Of a DNA stretch of 64,000 bases, positions 48,380 through 60,239 are shown one piece after another. Every line of letters starts with the position of its first letter. Within the stretch, counting starts at the first letter, position 1. The DNA is from Juglans regia (Eukaryota > Streptophyta > Magnoliopsida > Fagales > Juglandaceae). The translations under genes and the position numbers were made by a program. The notes under the pieces were generated by a model. The model was not told the origin of the DNA. It did no database searches and worked only from the letters and a program-made list of their open reading frames with translations. The stretch covers positions 24,378,270 to 24,442,269 of the forward strand of contig NC_049903.1 in assembly GCF_001411555.2 (NCBI RefSeq), given 5' to 3'.

Positions 48380-48834
48380 ATAACAAGGGATTTCAATCCA
48401 ACATAGGATGCAGAGGGATATTTTGGTCCAACTCATCACATGAAATCCTATGTCGTAGAATCAATTATTATTATTATTGTAGATAGGTGCAATGGGTTGG
48501 CTGAGCAAGTCTTTAGCACATGAGAAGAGATAAGATCAGAAGGGAGTGGTTGGGTATGGGATGGGCCTGGCCATGACTGACTGGAAATCGGTTCGCTGCG
48601 CATGGGCCAACGACAACCCGTAATTGGGAGCCCGCGGCTTCAGCACTGGGAGTGGGGGAGTCAATGCGGCAATGCAGGAGGTGTTTGCATGGCCATCCCG
48701 ACGTGTCAGCCTAATAACGAAACACCTAAACCAACTGTTCTCCTACAAAAGCCATACTCGCTCCTGTTGAATTTCTCCCCGCAATATTGCAATTTGCATC
48801 AGAGCAAAAAGGACTACCCCATTCTTCACCTCAG
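48380..48834 (+). promoter_or_regulatory. Promoter and leader of the DUF639 gene
   Basis: Gene-free sequence turning GC-richer towards the start codon (48590-48700), as expected for a leader. A short ATT/TTA triplet run sits at 48463-48478. No specific element could be identified. Confidence 0.35.
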
Positions 48835-51800
48835 ATGATGGAGAATGCGAAGTTGAAGCATCTTTCCACCGTTGCCAACGATGTCGTCCGGAGATGTGCT
48901 CTGTATGCGATTTCTCTTTTCCTTCAAAATTTTCTTTGTTTTGTTTTTTCTCTTAATATTTTCCGAATTTGTCTGCTGACAGGAAACTAGGCATTAGTGT
49001 TGATAAATTGGTGGAAGAGTTCGAAGCCGAGATCAGCACGAGTAATATTAGTAGTAATGGATATTCAAGGAAGCTTGTGGAATTTTGCAGTGCAAAGGCC
49101 TTTGAGCAGGAGACGTGCCAAAACATAGAAGAAAAGATTAACGATGGATCATTCAGCCGTTTCACGTTCGACATGATGATTGCTTGGGAGATTCCAAGCT
49201 CTGCGTACGAGGAGCCTTCTACGGTACGGACGTTAGCTCTCTCTCTCTATTGGCATCGGTATCCGAAACAGTATCCCGACTAATCTCACGATACACATGC
49301 CCTTGCCGAGTTTTCCACACTAGTTCAAGTAATCCACGACATCATTTAGAAATTTAACCCAGATTTTGAGATGAATTGAATTGATTTGAAATAGTTTTTA
49401 AATAATAAAATAAAATATTATTTTTTAATAATATTATTATTTTAATATTTAAAAAGTTATATTATTTATTATATTTTATATAAAAATTTTAAAAAATTAA
49501 AACGATAAAATAAGATGAAGTGAATTTTTATCTAAACTATAGTTAAATCTTTAAAACTTGAGCGAACCCCTACTTACAATAACTTCATACCGTACGTTAG
49601 CTTTACCCATAAACCCAAACATCTATAGTATGCTTATTTGCCTGTGCTTCTTCAGGCATTTACTTGAAGTGTCCTTATTCTCTGCTCTTCGGTATGTCTC
49701 ATGCCAATGCATTAACCAAATGCAATTTCAATTAACGGCTTGTCTGTGGCACTTCGTAAGTACTGATCAAATTTTTTTTGTAATTCCTTCTCTGATAGTT
49801 ACATAGTTGATTTATGATGTAACAGGAGTGTGTGGCCAAGGAGAGAGAAGACAAGAAGATACCTGTAAAAGTGGATGAAGAACAATATGATATTCCACTT
49901 TTCTATTCAGACTTCATGCTACTCCTTGTAAGCTGTAAAAATTTTTCCTTTTTAATTAATGCTACAACAGATGAGGCACTGCTAATCTTCAACGTTGGCC
50001 AGTTTCATTGAAGCTTAAGAAAAGCTTTGGCTAGCTTCATTGAAGAAAATCTAATGAAAGTTGTGGGATTAAGGGTCAACCCAAGTCAAGATATGGAAAG
50101 AATATCATTTATTGATGGAGTTGCTTGATTCTCAGCCCTTATCACTGATACCTTGTGTCTAAACTTTGTATTTTGTGCACTGTCTTCGTAGGTTGATGAT
50201 GGGCCAAACGTTGGAGAAGATGGATTTGCGTGGTTTGCATCACTAGTTCCATTAGTTGCAGATCCTGTTAATGCAAGATTTACCTTTAATACTCTGACAA
50301 CACCAACAGGCAATCGGCTATTTTTTCCTGCGTACGACAAGTTTCTAAAAGAAATTGACAAGTAAATATCATATGAGTCATTTTATTGTACTTGAAATTA
50401 CATACATAGACCATTTTTATTGTTGAAGAAACCATATAGCACGTTATAGGTGTAAAATTGGTTGGTTGAAAACTGATTGCGTAGTGAAAATAAAGATCAC
50501 ACATCAGACAACAGACTGCATAGAGATCATGAAGGGTGCCTAAGATATTGTTTATGTAATTCTATTTTCCTGGTCTTATCCAATGGGGGCAAAATGCAGT
50601 GTATAAAGTAGGCTTGATTTTATCAATAATCATTGATCTAGGCACATGAGCATGCTGGGTTGCATGCTTCTATGTCTTTGGGCTTAATCTATTTTGACTA
50701 AAATATTCTTCTCTCTTAAAGCTATTGAAGTTGAGCCAAAAAAGAATAAGAAAAAGATTTCTCAAGCTTTAATGCACACTGTTTAGGTAAGCTTAAATTA
50801 AAGATTATGAAAAAAGGAACAAGTAATCTCTGATTGTACACGAATATGTTTGAGGAAATACACATTGATGGCTTATATATACACTTATTGAAATCCCATT
50901 TCCAACTAACTATGCCTTTCTTGTGGAATTCTTGATTTAATATAAGATGCACAAAACATTTGCAAAAACAAGCCACACCAAAGGGTGTGGAGCTGGCTTA
51001 TGATGAAGTTATATTGCATGTCGAGGGAACTGCAACCTCGCAGAGAGTGATACGGCACATCGGAGCAACAAGTTGGCCTGGTTTGTCTTATGATTTTCTT
51101 TTATTGATCACTAATTGAGGTGAGAATGCTTAATCATCTAAGTGATTATTCCTTGAACTCACTATGAAGCCTTTCCAGGTAGGCTTACCCTTACCAATTA
51201 TGCTATCTACTTTGAGGCTTCGGGAGTAATGGCATATGAAGATGCATTCAAAATAGATCTTTCAAAGGACACTGAACATAGAGTGAGAACAGCTTCTACG
51301 GGACCATGGGGTGCTCCACTTTTCGACAAAGCCATAGTATATGAGTCCCCTGAATTGTAAGGATACTTGCTTTCACATGAATAGCGGAAGTCACATATGT
51401 TTAAAGTGGATGAGCTTGCTTATATACTGATGCTCTTGGGGTTACATGCCTTCTAGTTTGGCCCAATGCTCTAGGCAAGTTATGACATCTTTCATTGTTT
51501 GACATTAATTAACGCTAAACGTTGATATCATTTTTATCAGTTAAAACACTTTATTCTTTTAAGGCTAAAACACTTCATTATTTTTTAAGGCTAGACCATT
51601 GGTAAACGCATGCTAATAGGGGTGATAATTTCGATCATGATGTTAGATGAGGTTGTGTAATCCTGCTAATAGCGCCCCAAATAGGCATATGCATCTCAAA
51701 TGAGCAAGCTTGTCACCTAGCATATTTTTGCAATATGATTTATGAAAAAACATTTTCTACCAATTTTTTAGATCGGAAGCAGTGGTGCTTGAGTTCCCTG

Positions 51801-53839
51801 AGGTAGTGAGCTCCACAAGACGGGACCATTGGCTTGCACTCATAAAGGAGATTATGCTCATGCATAGGTTCTTATCAAAATACAAGGTGGAATGTCGAAG
51901 ACAAGCTTGGGAAATGCATGCAAGGACAATATTGGGGATCTTAAGGCTTCATGCTGCAAGGGAATTACTAAGAATATCAGCCCCTGCTCCAACAAAATTC
52001 TTAATTTTTGCTTTGTTTGATGAGTTTCCAAAGGGAGATTATATACTGGAAGAACTTGCGGAGAGTCTAAAGAAGGTTAATAGTAGCCACCCGTGCAGTG
52101 CAAGTTCTATCCTCATGGGTCTAAATATGTCGCTGCCAATCATTTCAGATGTGGAAGCAAAAGCAGTTGGTGATAAAAGTATGTGTGCAGTGGCTTTAGA
52201 TGAAAACCAGACGACATTGGAAACTGTTATTAATCAAGCTAGAGAGGAAGAAAAGAATATTGCTGTGGCTCAAGCTACCACTGAGGGTTTGAAAGAGGAA
52301 GGAATCGCTGAAAGTGCCTTTATCTTTAAGGTAAGGACATAACTCAAAACTATAGAGATTAATCTTCTAATTTCAACATTCATTCACACTTGCCATGTCC
52401 CATGTTCATTTTTTCAGTCATTTAGCCAAAGGGGAGAGTGGCAGAATCTTTCACACCCCCAGTCTAGAAAAGAAATGATTTTGAACATCTTATCATCATC
52501 ATCATTCAGCATGCCATGATTGGTCAGGGCCAACCAAGACTAGAGTCTGGTTGGCTTAGTTATTTAGTTTGATCCTACTTTTGAGGCATAAACACTAAAA
52601 CTTGGTTGTTTCCAATGAACCAAAGATGTCAAAAGGGGGACTCATGGATGTGTCAATTAATTTTTATACATAGGAGCTACTAACGCCACCTAGAAGTGCA
52701 GTACTTTGGTTTCAAGAAATTCTTACATGGGAAAGACCTGCAACTACCCTCACGGTGCTTGCTGCAACTCTTATAATCATCTACAAGTAAGTAGTTTCTC
52801 ACCTTATTTATAGTTTGATTTTTTATTGGACGAAAATTTGAGGTGCGTAATCGTCTCTTATCCTTTTAGGGAGTGGGTTGGAAAGGCAATCGCATCTTTC
52901 CTTTTATGGGTTGTGGCAAAGATGCTTCAGGCAAGAAGAACAAGGATTAATGAAAGGTGCAATGAGATTGTGGTTTGCACTGCCTCTGACCAGACTACAA
53001 TAGAGAGCATAGTCTCAGCTCAGCACGGATTGCAAACTGTTCATCAGTTGCTGCGAAAAGCAAATATAGCAGTATTGAAACTATGGTCAATATTCATCTC
53101 AAAGGCTCGTGAGGTACTATTTTACAAACTATGCAATCACTTTCTTCTACTAAACTAATTTGTTTACGTAATTTGCATTAGCAGTAACTAAATTGTGATT
53201 AAAAGCAATCTTGTATTTTTGTGCCATCATTAGGATTGAAGAAGTAATCCTGTTTTTTAATTTTATCATCGATAAGTTGAAGAAAACATTCTTGGATTGA
53301 TTTTGATGCAATGTGCACTGATTTTTGATGAAGACTGGCTTGTAGGTGGCTTGATTTTATCCTCTGGATGTCATCACTTTGTTTCTCATAGCCCATAGAT
53401 AAAGGCCATGGCAGCCAGCAATTATTAGAAGACAAAAACATAAAAGGAACTGTTACCTAGCGACAAGCACCTCTCAGTAGTAGGGTTGCTACCTGCACCT
53501 CCCGGATGGGGCCCGCCGTCTCTACCCTCCGTGGGCGGGTGCCTTGATGTGGGCCAATCCGCCCACCCTGTCCAAAATCCCTACTGCCCAAACCACCTCC
53601 CAAAACCAACCAAAAAAGGAAAAAAAATCCAAAACCAAACTTTGGCAAAGCGAGATACTTGGGGCTGGAATGCCAACGGTGACGGTGAGAGAAAGAGAGA
53701 GAAAAACACACACAAGGGGGAGGGGGGTTTTAAATAAAACCTAATATAAAACGACTGACATTTTGGGGAGCTCTCCCCAAAACGTCATTTTGTTATATTT
53801 TTTTAATATATAAAACAACGTTGTTTTGTTATTTTTTTT

Positions 53840-53871
<32 letters not shown>

Positions 53872-55298
53872 GAAAAATTCTTTGTGCAGTCTCTTTTGCG
53901 TACTCTTTGCGCACTCTACAAAAGAGAACCATACATTTTTATGTGGGGGAGTCAATTTTTCTAATGTGTAACGTTTATACAAAATAAAATTCTTATGTTT
54001 AGTTCCATGGTAAATGGTAAGATAATAACTATATATAAAAGTTACATATCGATAAAATTATCTAATTTAAAAGATTTTTCATTTTGAAGAAAAATATATA
54101 ATTTTTCATATGCACGTAAAAATAAAATTTTAAAAAGCACAACTTATTACCTTCTTTAGATCATTTTTTTGGGAGGCTCAATTTCTATATACATAAAATT
54201 CTGATGGGAAAATTGTGAATTATAAAAATTTTGGGAGGGGGGGCCAGATGGAGGGCGGGTAGTGGAGCCCCGTCGCGCACCCCCACTCAATAGTCAATGG
54301 AATTCCTAAGTCAACTAGGCACAATAGATCTTGCTTGAAGTTGATGAAGTTTAGCTTTGCACGATCACATTAGGAGAACCTAACTTCTCTTCACAATCAC
54401 TATAGGAGAATCTAGAAAGCTATATATGGAATTCCTAGCAAGACGATACAGCATCTATTCAAGTGAGTTATGCCATGTACTGCATTCTCATCTCACTTTC
54501 ATCCTATTGTGCTGATGTGATATTGCCTATCAACCATTAGATCAACTCCTGCTTTTTAAGATGAAAAATTCAAGAATGGATTAATAATATGACATCATCA
54601 CGGTAGGATAAGAGTGGGTGAGGCTGCAGCATATAGGATTTTCCATGGTAATGTTATATACTTCATTCATATCCTAATTTCATCCCACTTTATAAATGCA
54701 CATAGCACTTTCCATCACTCTTTGGATCATCTCATAATTTTTTTAAAAAGAATAATTCAAATGTTGATAGGCAATCAACCTAATCATAGTTGGATAAAGG
54801 TCAAGCAATATCTTCGATGAATTGACTCGACACGATTCGTTTAACAATTCATTTGCATGTTGAATTGAAAAACTATAGTATCAAATGTGAAAGCGATGAA
54901 CTTGTGACTCTTTGTGAACTACTGGAAGATGTAGTAAAATGGAAATAATTTATTGGTTGCTTTAAAAAAAAAAAAAATCAGTTACATGATTATTTTTAAT
55001 AGAATTATTTAAGGACTTTAGCTTTATAGAATTAAGCATGTATTTTTCTTGGTTGCAGCATGCAGATATGGTAATGATAGCAGTGATTGGATTAGCTATC
55101 TTACTAGCAGTAATTCCATTGAAGTTCCTTCTTATGGTGGGCACGTTGTGTTTCTTCTCAATGACATCAAAGCTAGGGAAGCGCACGGGAAGCTCTCAAG
55201 ATCAAGGGAGCAGACGCCTGAAAGAATGGTGGGACTCGATTCCAGTTATCCCTGTCCGGGTTGTAGACAAGCCTATAGACAGCCCTACTTACAGCTAA
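48835..55298 (+). CDS. DUF639 family membrane protein, complete, ten exons
   Basis: Exons: 48835-48902, 48983-49223, 49826-49927, 50192-50361, 50947-51080, 51179-51356, 51772-52330, 52674-52786, 52870-53113 and 55059-55298. All introns are GT-AG, phases close, and the total of 2049 bp gives 682 residues. The first ATG of a pair (MMENAKLKHLSTVANDVVRRC) is used. The order fits plant DUF639 proteins (for example Arabidopsis At5g23390-like, about 690 residues). An N-terminal helical part is followed by SWPGRLTLTNYAIYFEASGV near 235-255, a PH/GRAM-like strand pattern. Next comes a long helical region (RLHAARELLRI), then two hydrophobic stretches, about 505-540 and 606-640, likely membrane anchors, and a basic tail. 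Molecular function is not established. Intron 2 holds a MITE and intron 9 (1.9 kb) a hAT. Confidence 0.9.
49356..49545. mobile_element. MITE of the GAGATGAG family in intron 2
   Basis: Contains 'tttgagatgaattgaattga', 'ataaaataaaatatta', 'tatattttatataaaaattt' and 'gataaaataagatgaagtga', matching the family order. The ends are eroded (AACCCAGATTTTG and TATCTAAACTATAG). It lies between exons 2 and 3 of the DUF639 gene. Confidence 0.5.
53481..54285. mobile_element. Non-autonomous hAT in intron 9 of the DUF639 gene
   Basis: Starts TAGGGTTGCTACCTGC and ends GCGCGCACCCCCA-type sequence (reverse TGGGGGTGCGCG). Flanks ctcagtag (53473-53480) and ctcaatag (54286-54293) match at 7 of 8 bases. GC-rich subterminal zones surround an AT-rich core with a (TA)n run near 53850-53871. 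It has no transposase. It accounts for about 40% of the unusually long last intron. Confidence 0.8.
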
Positions 55299-55832
55299 GC
55301 TTGTTGTTGTTTCATTGATTTTTAGATCGATCTTATGCTTGTTTGTGATATATACAGTCCCTTCTCCCTCATGTCAGCCGGCTCTCGATGCTTGCATTAG
55401 CAGTTAAGACTCATGAGTCATGATGGCTCCAGTTGTCATAAAATGTGAATCCTGATGCAATGTGCCGGTTCTTGTGGGTATGGATGATGCTGCTTTTGTG
55501 TTCAGTCATTGTTTTGTGTAATCCTTCTATTTCATGGTGGAAACGGCTGTGTTCAATTTTTTTGCCCCATAACTCTTAAGCACCCGATTGACTGGAAAAC
55601 ATAAATATAAGAAGGAAAATGAGGTTATGTGAATGAAGATCTAACGTTTTGGAGGGACGTTGCACTTGTGTCTGATGAACATTTCCCCTTATCAACTAAA
55701 GATGGTGTTCAAATAGCGTAGCAATCATATAATTGTATTGTTTGCAACATACTAATAAACATTATAGAGTACTATCGTTGAACATAAACTAAAACTTATT
55801 GGTGTATATATGTTTTGATCTGCAGTAAATCC
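55299..55832 (+). other. 3' untranslated and downstream region of the DUF639 gene
   Basis: No further gene. The sequence is gene-like in composition for about 250 bp, then AT-rich; AATAAACATT near 55752 is one possible poly(A) signal, though it is over 450 bp from the stop. Confidence 0.35.
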
Positions 55833-56478
55833 TAAGGGTGGGCAGCGGGGCATCACCCCAGCCCGGGATCACCCCTTGCCCACTGCCCCCGGGCTGGGCT
55901 TAAGCCCAACTCAAAATCTATATATGTATATACACACAATCAAAATTAACGGCGTCGTTTTGGGGGTTAACCCTAACTCCTGTCTTACTGCACAATCTTC
56001 TCCTCTCTCTTTCCCCCCCCCCCTCTCTCTCTCCTATCTTGTCTCTCACTCTCAGAGGAAGAGTCGAGAGAGTGCCTCCCTCTCGCTTCTCTCCTCCTTC
56101 TCCTTCTCATCTTCTCCTCCTTTTCTGTTGTTTGTTGTTTGCCTCTCTCGACTCTACCTCCTGTCTCTCACTCTCTGCCTCTCCCTCTCATCTTGCACGC
56201 CGATTTGTTTTTTGTTGTTTGCCAAAGAATTTTTCAATAGTTTAGGAATCTTTTTATTGTAAATTTATTGTGTATTTTGTTGTGTATTTTGTGGATTTTG
56301 TCATGAATTTGTGCTTCTTCTTTTTTTTCACAATCATGGGTACAGATGGACCAGTGGTCCACCCCACACCCCAACACCGGTACGGGGGCTGCCCTTGGTG
56401 TGAGGGGGCGGATTCCGAAGAGGCAAACCCCACCACCCATCGGAGGTGGGGTGCGTCCATGGGCGGGTAGCACCCCTA
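55833..56478. mobile_element. Non-autonomous hAT, perfect 8-bp TSD
   Basis: Starts TAAGGGTGGGCAGCGGGG and ends GGGCGGGTAGCACCCCTA (reverse TAGGGGTGCTACCCGCCC). The target duplication gtaaatcc is exact on both sides (55825-55832 and 56479-56486). The 646-bp body has GC-rich subterminal zones, a C/T-rich middle and no transposase. A 128-codon frame at 55876-56262 is a low-complexity Ser/Leu artefact. The ends resemble those of the intron-9 hAT, so both may belong to one family. Confidence 0.85.
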
Positions 56479-56558
56479 GTAAATCCATAATTTTGAGACA
56501 ATTGTGCTAGCACCCCTAGTAAATCCATATGGTGTTTCTTATTTTGAGACAATTGTGC
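56468..56558. repeat. Tandem duplication across the hAT right end
   Basis: TAGCACCCCTAGTAAATCCA occurs at 56468 and again at 56508. Each copy is followed by 'attttgagacaattgtgc', the second after 12-13 extra bases. The repeated unit joins the last hAT bases, the target duplication and the flank, so the TSD occurs three times in all. Confidence 0.9.
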
Positions 56559-56690
56559 TTGCTCATTATTAGTAGATCATATAAATTGCAATGTTTTTGG
56601 GTCCCGTGCATCATGATTTTGGGACATAGATTGTCCTTGCTCACTATTAGTACACAACATAGATTGTCATGTTTCTGGGTATTGTGTGTG
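56541..56690. repeat. Two tandem units of about 73 bp
   Basis: Both units run 'attttg(a/g)gaca', then 'ttgctca(t/c)tattagta', then 'attg(c/t)atgttt(t/c)tgggt'. Identity is about 75% by eye. No coding content. Confidence 0.65.
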
Positions 56691-56806
56691 GCAGGAGTCA
56701 TTAATGTTTGTTTGCAAGGTGTTAGAAGTTAGAGCAATTTATTTTTGTTTTTTCCTTCAGATAATAATAAGCTACACCAGCTTCTTCCATCCAGGATCTC
56801 GACAAC

Positions 56807-59381
56807 TGTAACGATCCGATCCTATATCTTTAGAAATAAATTATGGATATATTTTTTTAGTTCAATAAATGAAATAAAGCCCATAAAAGAGTTATCAGAT
56901 AAATTATTATTTTTTATTTAAATATAGAGTTATGGCTCTATTTAAAAAAAAAAAAACTCCAAATGCCTTAGTGTTAGACTCCAAATACTGTTAGCGTTTT
57001 AGATTCCTTTTCATAATAAAACCCCTAACTGATTTTCCTCCCTGAATTTCAAGCCATGCACGTCTCTCTCCGTTAGTCACACATGCACATCACTGTGTCT
57101 ATTTATACACTTCATGCACAGCCTTTACTTCCTTTCATACATCCAAGGGTTTTCAAAACCGAAACCAACCCCTCTCATCCCAAGACCATCACGTCGTTCT
57201 CCCTCCACCGTGAGCCTCTTCCTCCAAGCCACTCCTCTCTCTGCCGTGAACTACCACATAAACCAGACCACCACCTCGCTGGAATCCACCGCAGAGGACG
57301 TCCATACATTGGCCAGTTGCACCGTAGCCTCTGCCTAGCACTACCGAGAGACCACATACGCCCAAACCGCCAGCCCACTGCCCAGACCTGCGGGAGCCGT
57401 CTGTCTGTTTGCCATACGACACCTCCCACCACCTCATCACATGTAAATCCACACTGTTGCAAACCACATAAGACAACCTCCATTCTACGTAACCAGCCAC
57501 CAGAATAGCCGCCCAACATGCCACGACCACCATCTTGCAGAAACCATCAACACTCCTACACCACCGTTGTCCAGATGTTGAAAAACCTCTAACAAAATAC
57601 TTTGTTTTACTACACCGAAATAGAGGAAGTATTCTTTCCCACTGTGAGCCACAAGCAAGCCACCCACGTCACGGCCATAGCTTGGTTGTGCTACCCCAAT
57701 GCCACCATCGCCTCAGACCCGCCTTGTCCCTCACAGTAAGCCATCGCCAAACAATCCCACTGCTCTCCGTCCCTTTTTTTTTATGCACTGTGTTCACTCG
57801 TTCTCTCTAACTCTCGCTCCCTCTCTCGGCGTCGCACTACCCTGCCCAGAGGAGCCCAGTCACGCCGCCTTGACTCCCAGCCGTCGTGCCGTGCAGCTCC
57901 TCCCCTCGGTGAGTTTCGTCCCCTATAAATGCATGCCTCTCTCCCACTCTCCCAATACCCTCTATTTCTCTACAAATTATAAGTTGTGTTTTAGGTTTCA
58001 GTAGGTGTTAATTGATACAATTACAAAAATACCTATGATTATTTAGGATTTATGGTTGGGTATATTTTTAGAAAGATTTATGGAAATATAGATTAAGTTG
58101 GAATTTCAGGTTTAATTATGAGGTGAGGTTTAAGTAGAAATTGACGTAAGCTACGTGCCTATCTTATAGGAAATCAGTTGAGTCGAAAATAATGGATTAA
58201 TGCTGCAAGGTAAGTAGCATGATCATACCCTTACACATATGTACGGTAAATGGCATGTCTTTTATGAAAATATTATGCATGTACGCCCTCCATTGAAAGC
58301 CCCTTTTTATGTACCTAAATCATGATTTTATGTGAAGATTTATGCACTAAAGTATTTTACGAAAGTCATGATTTTATGTAATGGTTTATGAAAATTGATG
58401 ATCCTATGTGATAATTTATGCATTAAAATAGTTATGGAAAGTCATGCATGATTTTATGTGAGAGTTATGCATAAATTTATTTATGAAAAATCATGATTTT
58501 ATGAGAGAGTTATGCATAAAATTATTTATGAAAAGTCATGAATTTATGTGAGAAAACATGTATCACGATATTTATGAAAGAATGCGATTTCATTTGAAAT
58601 CTATGACATAATATGACAAGTATGTATGTGATTTTTTTTTAAATCTATGAAATGACAAGTATGCAAGTATGATTATGATAAGATATGTAACGGCCTATGC
58701 TATGATATGAAGACGGTACCTATGTTATGGGCATATTGTATTGCCAGGTCGTGCATGCTGGTAGTGCACCCAGTATGTCTTCCTTATGTATGGATTTCAT
58801 AACCCTTGGCCACAGGCTGAATCGGAATCTACTTAGATTCGCTAACCTTAACTCATGGGAGTCAATAGTGGGTAACGACTTATGATAAGTGAAATATAAG
58901 TTCATGATCTTGTTCATGTTATTTATGTATATATTTATGAGTATGCACATTTTTCAAGAAACCTTATGTTTATTATGTTTACTGTATGATGTGTTACTTA
59001 TTGAGTATTCGACTCATTTTTGTATATTTTTATATTTTTAAACCATCCCAGGTGATGACATTTATGAGGATGACACTGCAGGACAAGATTTGACCCCGGG
59101 AGGCGAGACAGAGGCCTAGACAAATTACACTATGATTAGTTTTATGGTTTAAGGTTTAAATAAATTATTTTGATAAGCACATGAGACTTTTATATTTTTT
59201 TTAATAAGTGTTTCCGCAAACTCTATTTTAGATTTTATGTATTTATTAAAATTCGTTTTATTTATGGAAACTTTTGCATCTGGTACGTTGTTAAAAAGAA
59301 AATTTTTTAAGTTCAAGTTTAGTAGTAACACACTAGCTTCCCGAAAATTCTAAAATGTCTTTTTCAGATGCAGGCGTTACA
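56807..59381 (+). mobile_element. Solo gypsy LTR with perfect 5-bp TSD
   Basis: Starts TGTAACGATCCGATCC and ends GCAGGCGTTACA. The 5-bp duplication acaac lies exactly on both sides (56802-56806 and 59382-59386). At 2575 bp with no internal domain and intact ends it is a solo LTR, the usual product of recombination between the two LTRs of one Ty3/gypsy element. Landmarks shared with other copies in the window: CTGGTAGTGCACCC near 58749, GAGTATTCGACTC near 59000, 'aggcgagacagaggcctaga' near 59100 and 'aagtgtttccgcaaactct' near 59207. The C-rich part at 57120-57960 gives long but meaningless open frames. Confidence 0.9.
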
Positions 59382-59808
59382 ACAACTCATCTCTATAGGC
59401 TAAAATTCTAAATAATAATATATCAAAATGTCTTTATATACTAATGCAAAGGGAAAATGCCTAAATAATAATAATAATAAATTAAAGATGACAAAGAACT
59501 TCAAAAGAATAATAAAACAGGCAAATTGTAATAATAAAAATATTTCTACCTCAATATCTTATCACAATAAAGAATGCTTATATAAATGAAACAACTTATT
59601 CAAGGCGAACTATAAACTAACTGTAACAATCCATTCCTAGGAATAGTACAGATCCCTACATTTCATAACCTATCAATTTCACTCAGGTAATCTGAATATT
59701 TAATTATTTGTATGAAAGGAAATTTCCTGATAATTTAGCACTTTGGTAGCACAAAACACACTATTTATAAAAACAAACACTTTTCAATTTTAAACTTTCA
59801 AGATTTTC

Positions 59809-60132
59809 ATCTAATCATTACAACTTTTCCAAACTTCCAAACAATTCAATTTTTTCAAATCTAAAAAAATAAATTATATTAAAAAATTATATTATAACAA
59901 TATTATAACTTTATAATATTTTTATTCAACTTTTTCTCTCTCATTTCTCAAAACCTCTTTCATTTTCCAAAACTCCATAAAACATCTTAATTCAAACTAT
60001 TTCATTACTATTTACAAACTATTTCACCATTATTCATAAATTCCTCATCTCAATATCCAAACGAGGCCATTTGTGGTGTTTGGATTTTGAGATGAGATGA
60101 GATGAGACAATCTTACAATCCAAACAGGGCCT
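59809..60132. mobile_element. Two adjacent MITE copies, GAGATGAG family
   Basis: 59809-60068 is a long member (start 'ttcatctaatcattacaact', end ATATCCAAACGAGGCC). Nine bases later, 60078-60132 is a minimal member that is little more than its two ends: GTGTTTGGATTTTGAGATGAG and CAATCCAAACAGGGCC. Confidence 0.6.
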
Positions 60133-60239
60133 CCTCATTTGCTACAAGTGCTCAAAAGTATTAACATTGTATCAAAAGTCCTTTATATTTACAAAACATT
60201 TCCAATATAGAAAATAAACTTCAACAAAATAGACCAAAC

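Noticed and set aside
53457..53744. Overlapping open frames on both strands in intron 9 of the DUF639 gene
   Set aside because: They are the GC-rich left end of a non-autonomous hAT, not exons; no homology and no consistent splice sites.
55876..56262. 128-codon open frame
   Set aside because: It lies inside the hAT at 55833-56478 and is a translated C/T-rich tract.
57083..58004. Long overlapping open frames on both strands, up to 141 codons
   Set aside because: They fall within the solo LTR, whose C-rich part has few stops in any frame; no domain is recognisable.
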